Positions 59,245 through 64,000 of a stretch of 64,000 nt of DNA are shown piece after piece. The DNA is taken from NCBI GenBank assembly GCA_013399115.1, contig VXAA01003136.1, positions 306,301 through 370,300 on the forward strand. Reading direction: 5' to 3'. Below the pieces are notes generated by a model that was not told the origin of the DNA, did no database searches, and was given only the letters and a program-made list of their open reading frames with translations. How positions within the stretch are numbered: the stretch's first letter is position 1; each line of letters opens with the position of its first letter. The translations under genes were made by a program, and so were the position numbers. The stretch comes from Anseranas semipalmata. Its lineage: Eukaryota; Chordata; Aves; Anseriformes; Anseranatidae.

Positions 59245-62184
59245 AGCCAGGCAATATTTTTTCCAGTTTCTCTTTTATTCACTTTCCCTGCAGTATTGGT
59301 AGAATAGATCAATTTCTAGTCTGTTCTGGTTTGGGTTTTCTGCTTTTTTTCTCCTTTATCAACTCCATCTTTTACTTTTGTGGATGCTGCTCTGTAATTT
59401 TATGAGTTATAATAGTGTTCTGCTAGGCCTCCTAAACTGCTGCTTCTTCTGTGAATGAAGCTTCAGAACAGCATCACTGAGTGTCCCACTGGGAAACAAT
59501 ATTTAACAAAATACAGCATGGAATGTAGCAAAACTGAAATTGAAGTATTCTTCCTAATCTCCCTACAGTAGAAACCAAATTTATTTTAATGTACTGTTTG
59601 ATCTGAATAGGGTGAAGATTTATAAAAGGCAAGAACTAATTTACCCACAAGTACATATAAACTGAAGAAGTGACCATGAATGAGAGCTGACATCCGAATA
59701 ACACCACTAAGGTGAAATTATTATATAAGAACAGAAATTTGTAATTTAAGTCATCTGGGGGAGTGGTGCTAAGGAAATAAAAATACCAGACTTGAATACC
59801 CATAATAACAATAATTAGAATTAGCAGTAAATATTGCCCTGCAGCATGCTATTACAGCTGAGACCATTTTGTAATGTCTAAGATGCTATGGCATAGTGAT
59901 TTATATGCTTCTCTACCTAAATGTTAGAGAAAAGCTATATTCTATTGCCTTAACACATTTCCTGCCTTTCAATGAATAGTTGTGACTGGCCTACTCACTT
60001 TTCAGTCATCTTTGTATAGGTTTTTCAAATAAGTAAGTATTTAACTGCATAATGACTGACATGGTATAAACTCAGCAGTGTACCTTGCCAAGATGATGGG
60101 AACATTTTTAAATACTGCTGCATAAAGCATGGAAATATAGCAAGCCATTTAAATGGTTAACACTTTGATTATTAGTAGACTAGGAGAGAATTACAGGATG
60201 ATTCACAATGTTTTTGTTTTGTTTTGTTCTTATAACGGCTACTCTTACTTGGATTGTGGTAACATTCAAAAATTGTTCAGCACAACTGCAAAAGACCTAT
60301 GAAAGTCTATAATACTTCACAGGCAAGCAGACTCAACACTATGTCAAATTGGACATGCTAATTATGGGAGATCCCCAAACCAAATATCTTTTTTGTTTCG
60401 CACTTTCTGCTTTTTTCTCTCTAACGTTTATTTGTGAACTACTTGTTCCAATTGGTCTTCAATGATGTTTCTTGCATTTGTATAGTACTGTGTAAAATAG
60501 GACTCACTGGTATATTTGTATCATGAGACCATGCAATGAGTGCTATTAGATCATCTTTTTGCTCATTCAAAATCTCAGTAGAATGGATCTTTTAAACCTT
60601 ATCTGCCCAGTTTCAGCCTCAAGCACTTTTTTTGTTATAGCGATATTCAGGCTGATTTTCAGTTTCATTTTCTTGCATGTTTTGTTTTAGGCCAAAAGAT
60701 ACTGATTGGGAGAAAAACATCACTTCATTTCTTCTAAAATATAGCTTCATTATCTGTACTTGGCCTTACTCTACCTCTGTGTTTAGATATTTTTTGTTCG
60801 GGAAGAAGGAATATTTTTTTCTTCCTTTCAAGAAATCTATTAATGACAGTTCTTCAAGATCTCACTTTTCCTAATATCCTCAGCTATTGTAAAGATTGTT
60901 GGTTTTGGTTAAAGACTGTGTCACAAACAACCACTTGTAGGAACAGCAGAGGTGTTTTTCCAACTCCTTTCTGTGTCATACATGACAACAGAAAACAAAA
61001 CCAAAATAGCCAATTTAGAATCAGCAGTTATAGGATCCAAAAGACAAGTTCCCATCAAACATAAGTAATTTTTGTGCTCTGTTGGGGGTGTTTGAGCTAT
61101 TTATGAAATCCAGATAGAGAAATTAACACTTCTGTATAATCCTAGAACAAATGATGGGGAGTGGCATCATGCTGGGTTGTATAACATTCTCTTTTATAAA
61201 AATATTTTCCATTATATTTTGTGGGACATTTATAACCCAAAGGATTCACACAAAAATCCAGAGCATTACTGTAATAATATAGAGGGAAATAACACATAGC
61301 AGAATGATAATTGCTTACTATGATGTAGGGCTTAAAATGTAGTCAATATTTTTGCTTGCTTCTAATTCTTGGCTGCAGGCGTGGTAATACCATAGAGTTC
61401 ATACAGTGAAGGCAAAATTGCATGCAACATTTCTCTCTCTTCTCCTAGCACCTTTTAAATTAAAGTGACTTATACTCAGTATGTTAAACCAAAGAGAAAG
61501 CATATGAAGAATATGTCTCTATCAAAAATATCCATCTATGGGCCACTGGGGGACATGCAGAGAAAAATATTTTCATGAACATCGTTTGTACTGGAAACAT
61601 GTTGGACACAACAGCTGAAACAAGGACCTCAGGCACTGTGTAATCACATAATAAGAGACAGTTCTTGATCTGAATTTTGTGTTTAAAGTACATACATCAG
61701 ACAGAAGGGAGAGGAGGAATACCAGAATGTGACTGGAAAGTGAGGCAAGAGAGGCTAAGGGCCTGGCCCAGTATTGCTCAGGAAGTGGTACCAGAAGCAG
61801 GAACTGCTATCCCCAGAATCTCAGCCAGCACTTCAATAGCATTCTCTTGAGTAAAAGGAGAACTGGAAGATAAATAAAATGGCTAACTTTTTATCTTCCT
61901 TCAATGAAACATTTAACTCGGTTTCAATTTGAAGTTCAGATGAAGGTTGAGTCTTGTCCTGTTTTATCTAAATGAGTTCATCTGTCTCATATCATGGCTT
62001 TACTTCGTTATGTGTTTTAGCCTTCTGGTCTTTTTCATGCTAGGTAGTAAATACTGGCTCCTTTCAACAGTTGAAATGTCAGGACACGATCGTTTTGAAT
62101 GTGCAAGATGAAATCTGTGAGATGCTGCATTTCTTTTTCTGTGATCTCTGTGAAGAAGCCAAACTTGGTTTCCTTGTTTATAGG
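59245..62184. other. Unique non-coding DNA, no gene seen
   Basis: AT-rich sequence without a recognisable gene or repeat. Frames of 65 to 73 codons (59202, 60677, 60843, 61484) are Phe/Leu/Lys/Ser-rich as expected by composition. Confidence 0.5.
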
Positions 62185-62250
62185 GCTAGAGGACTGGAAG
62201 TGACCTCCAGGGTCACTGAGCCCAGTGCAGTGAATTCAGCCCAGTGCACA
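62185..62250 (-). mobile_element. Possible ancient CR1-type relic, minus strand
   Basis: GGCTAGAGGACTGGAAGTGA followed by CCTCCAGGGTCACTGAGCCC resembles the start of old amniote CR1 copies in reverse orientation (pattern AGGACTGGAAGGGACC.. then GGTCAT.TAGTCC). Only about 60 bp can be followed. Confidence 0.45.
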
Positions 62251-63387
62251 AGCACTACATCTTATAATCTCTTTCACATGCTCACAGACTGGTTTTGTGG
62301 GTTTATTTTTGGTGAAGTATGAACACTTCACTGTGAACAGACACTAGATTAGGAAACAAGATTTTGCTCTTTGGTGGAGACTGAAACCTAAGAGCTCCCA
62401 AGCAGAAAAGAGCTTGCAGAATCAGTCATATTTCATGAATGTGACCTGGGGTGGTGGTGTCATTACTGGGTTCTGCCTGGCACGTCAGCGGGTGCAATGA
62501 GGTCCTGACGCCACCACTATTACCCATCTCAGTGATGTTGCCCACCTTAGCTTTCTGCATCTCAGGTTCCCCGTCAGTACCTAGGGAACAACAGCTGTGA
62601 AGTGCCATCAAATCTGCTGGTGAATAGCTTTGTATTGGAGTTGCACTCAGACTGAGGCAGGCCAGAGCAATTCATGCAGCTTCAGCTCCTGTTATTTGTG
62701 ATTACTTTACCCTAACTTTAAAATAATCTTGATCCTGTCCTACTTTTTTTATGATCAGCAATTTAAGTTGAAAAGGTCACTCCTTTCTCTGTTAGTTCAA
62801 GTTCTGTGTTTTTAAATAGTTTAAGGATATATCATGTCATAGAATGCCAGAAACTGCATTCCTTCACACTGTTTAAATCATTGCTTCTTTCTATTAGGAA
62901 GCAAAATTTTGTTAGAAATCCATTCAGGTTTACTTTCCTTTGAGAAAAATTGAGCCTTTATTTTACAAAACATTTCCTCATCCAGAACTTATTGATGCCT
63001 ACCCGATCAAGTTTTAGACAAATAGAGGATTTTTTACCAGGGATTTATCACTCATTAATTTTGATCTAGAGATTCTCTTTTTTTCCTAAGAACTGTTTTT
63101 CAATGTCAGGCCTTTTTTGGACACAATCAGGCTTTTTTGAACATAATGGAATAATGACATAACCTTCATTATAACATCTCAAATGCAACAATATAATACA
63201 TTTGCTTAAGTCTAGGAGAAGGAAACCAAACCAATTTATTATAGCCTGTTGATTCACACTCACATGCTGTGCAGTTCGTGTGAAGGCCCCATTTACTTTT
63301 TCACATGAACTGCCACAGCATGGTTTAAATAGAGATTTCTCTAGCAGTAGTGTTAAGGCTCCTCATTAACATCATTTCTGGAGTCAC
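62251..63387. other. Unique non-coding DNA, no gene seen
   Basis: No gene or repeat recognised. Small frames at 62426 (-) and 63066 (-) have no notable features. Confidence 0.5.
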
Positions 63388-63457
63388 TGGGCCAAGTATA
63401 TCCTTAGTGCAATTCCACTGATCTCAGTGGGGTTATCCTTGAGATATATTTGGTCCA
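63388..63457. repeat. 70-bp imperfect palindrome, ancient repeat relic
   Basis: The left arm TGGGCCAAGTATATCC (63388-) and the reverse complement of the right arm, TGGACCAAATATATCT (from 63457 inward), match with few differences. The arms converge on a centre around TCCACTGA/TCAGTGGG at 63414-63430. The motif order (GGCCAAxTATATC .. CCACTGA .. TCAGTGG .. GATATATTTGG) resembles old palindromic, MITE-like repeats scattered in amniote genomes. The family name is uncertain; the inverted repeat itself is directly visible. Confidence 0.6.
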
Positions 63458-64000
63458 TTGTTTCTACAGAATCTCTTTGTTCTTTTTTGATCTCTTTAAG
63501 AATTTTGTTACTTTGAACATTTCTCACATAGCAAGTCATCACATTAAAAAGTTCACAACATTTATAAGTAATTTCTCAGGTATTTCTACACATTTGTACA
63601 CTGAGCTAAGTGATTATATCCAATAACTTTTTTTTTTTTTCAATCTACACATATATCCCATTTTCACAGGAAAATCAATAAACACTGTGAGTTTCTCTTC
63701 TTGTTTGTTTTGTAAAAAGTTCCAAAACTTGATGTGGCTACCAAAAATGATCTGAGACAGACTGCGGGTTCATTTGGCATTATTTTCTGCCCAGCTCTCT
63801 CTCTCTCTCTCTCTTGCAGTTTTTGGAAACAAATAACAATTGAGCAGTTGAGGGATAAAACCAGGCCTGCCAGTGATAAGCTATGGGATGGCATGCCAAA
63901 ACCAGAGGGACTGTGTGCTAGTGAGGTCCTTCGGCCTGCTCCATGAGGTGCTGTGTACAATGAGGCACGTATGAAGCGCTTCTACACCAATGCACGCAGC
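63458..64000. other. Unique non-coding DNA, no gene seen
   Basis: A T12-type run lies near 63630. (CT)10 at 63795-63814 is followed immediately by TGCAG, so it looks like a splice acceptor, but no convincing exon follows. Overlapping frames on both strands (70 and 98 codons) are not supported. Confidence 0.45.
63795..63814 (+). repeat. (CT)10 microsatellite
   Basis: Ten perfect CT units followed by TGCAG. The minus-strand frame over it encodes Arg-Glu repeats. Confidence 0.95.

Noticed and set aside
63795..63830. (CT)10 plus TGCAG as a splice acceptor
   Set aside because: Explained by the microsatellite; no convincing exon or donor follows.
1..64000. tRNA, rRNA, CRISPR, endogenous retrovirus or LTR features
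   Set aside because: Searched by eye for tRNA arm patterns, LTR ends, gag/pol-like frames and regularly spaced repeats; none was found.

Overview
The window looks like bird (Aves) nuclear DNA. It is AT-rich by eye, with very few CpGs, short A/T homopolymers, and interspersed repeats that are almost all CR1-type LINEs, the dominant retroposon of avian genomes. No L1, Alu or other mammal-type young repeats were seen, and nothing bacterial (no operons, no long ORFs). The species cannot be named from this sequence alone.

No protein-coding gene can be supported. The longest open frames are 100 to 190 codons. They either sit in low-complexity or repeat sequence or show no recognisable protein, so the window is best read as intergenic DNA or the inside of a very large intron. 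The only host coding candidates are weak: a 62-nt exon-like segment with good splice signals (27378-27439, +) and a 102-codon frame with membrane-protein-like composition (53520-53828, -).

Layout. 1-3470: unique AT-rich DNA with a G-run and an assembly gap (827-852). 3470-4610: a long, very old CR1 copy on the minus strand. 4.6-13.8 kb: unique DNA with microsatellites. 13.81-14.13 kb: another ancient CR1/L3-type 3' end (minus). 15.52-15.67 kb: a younger CR1 3' end (plus). 16.5-16.9 kb: a strongly purine-biased strand. 18.35 kb: a second gap, after an A-run. 20.28-20.42 kb: a small CpG-rich patch. 21.27-21.69 kb: a perfect (CTTTC)21 array, a T20 run and a CR1 (minus). 21.7-57 kb: mostly unique DNA with three further GC/CpG patches (30.9, 33.2-33.5 and 38.8 kb; the second follows a TATA-like box), some microsatellites and the two weak exon/ORF candidates. 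57.15-59.24 kb: two CR1 copies, head to head. The larger (57830-59244, +) still shows the reverse-transcriptase reading frame in pieces and contains a 33-unit GAAAA expansion grown inside its coding end. 62.2 and 63.4 kb: relics of ancient repeats, including a 70-bp imperfect palindrome.

There is no gene set working together here, and I found no convincing new biological system. The most useful leads are the microsatellite inside the CR1, the unassigned membrane-like ORF, the promoter-like patch at 33.2 kb, and several unique stretches dense in homeodomain-type TAAT motifs that may be conserved non-coding elements. All calls were made by eye, without alignment or database search.
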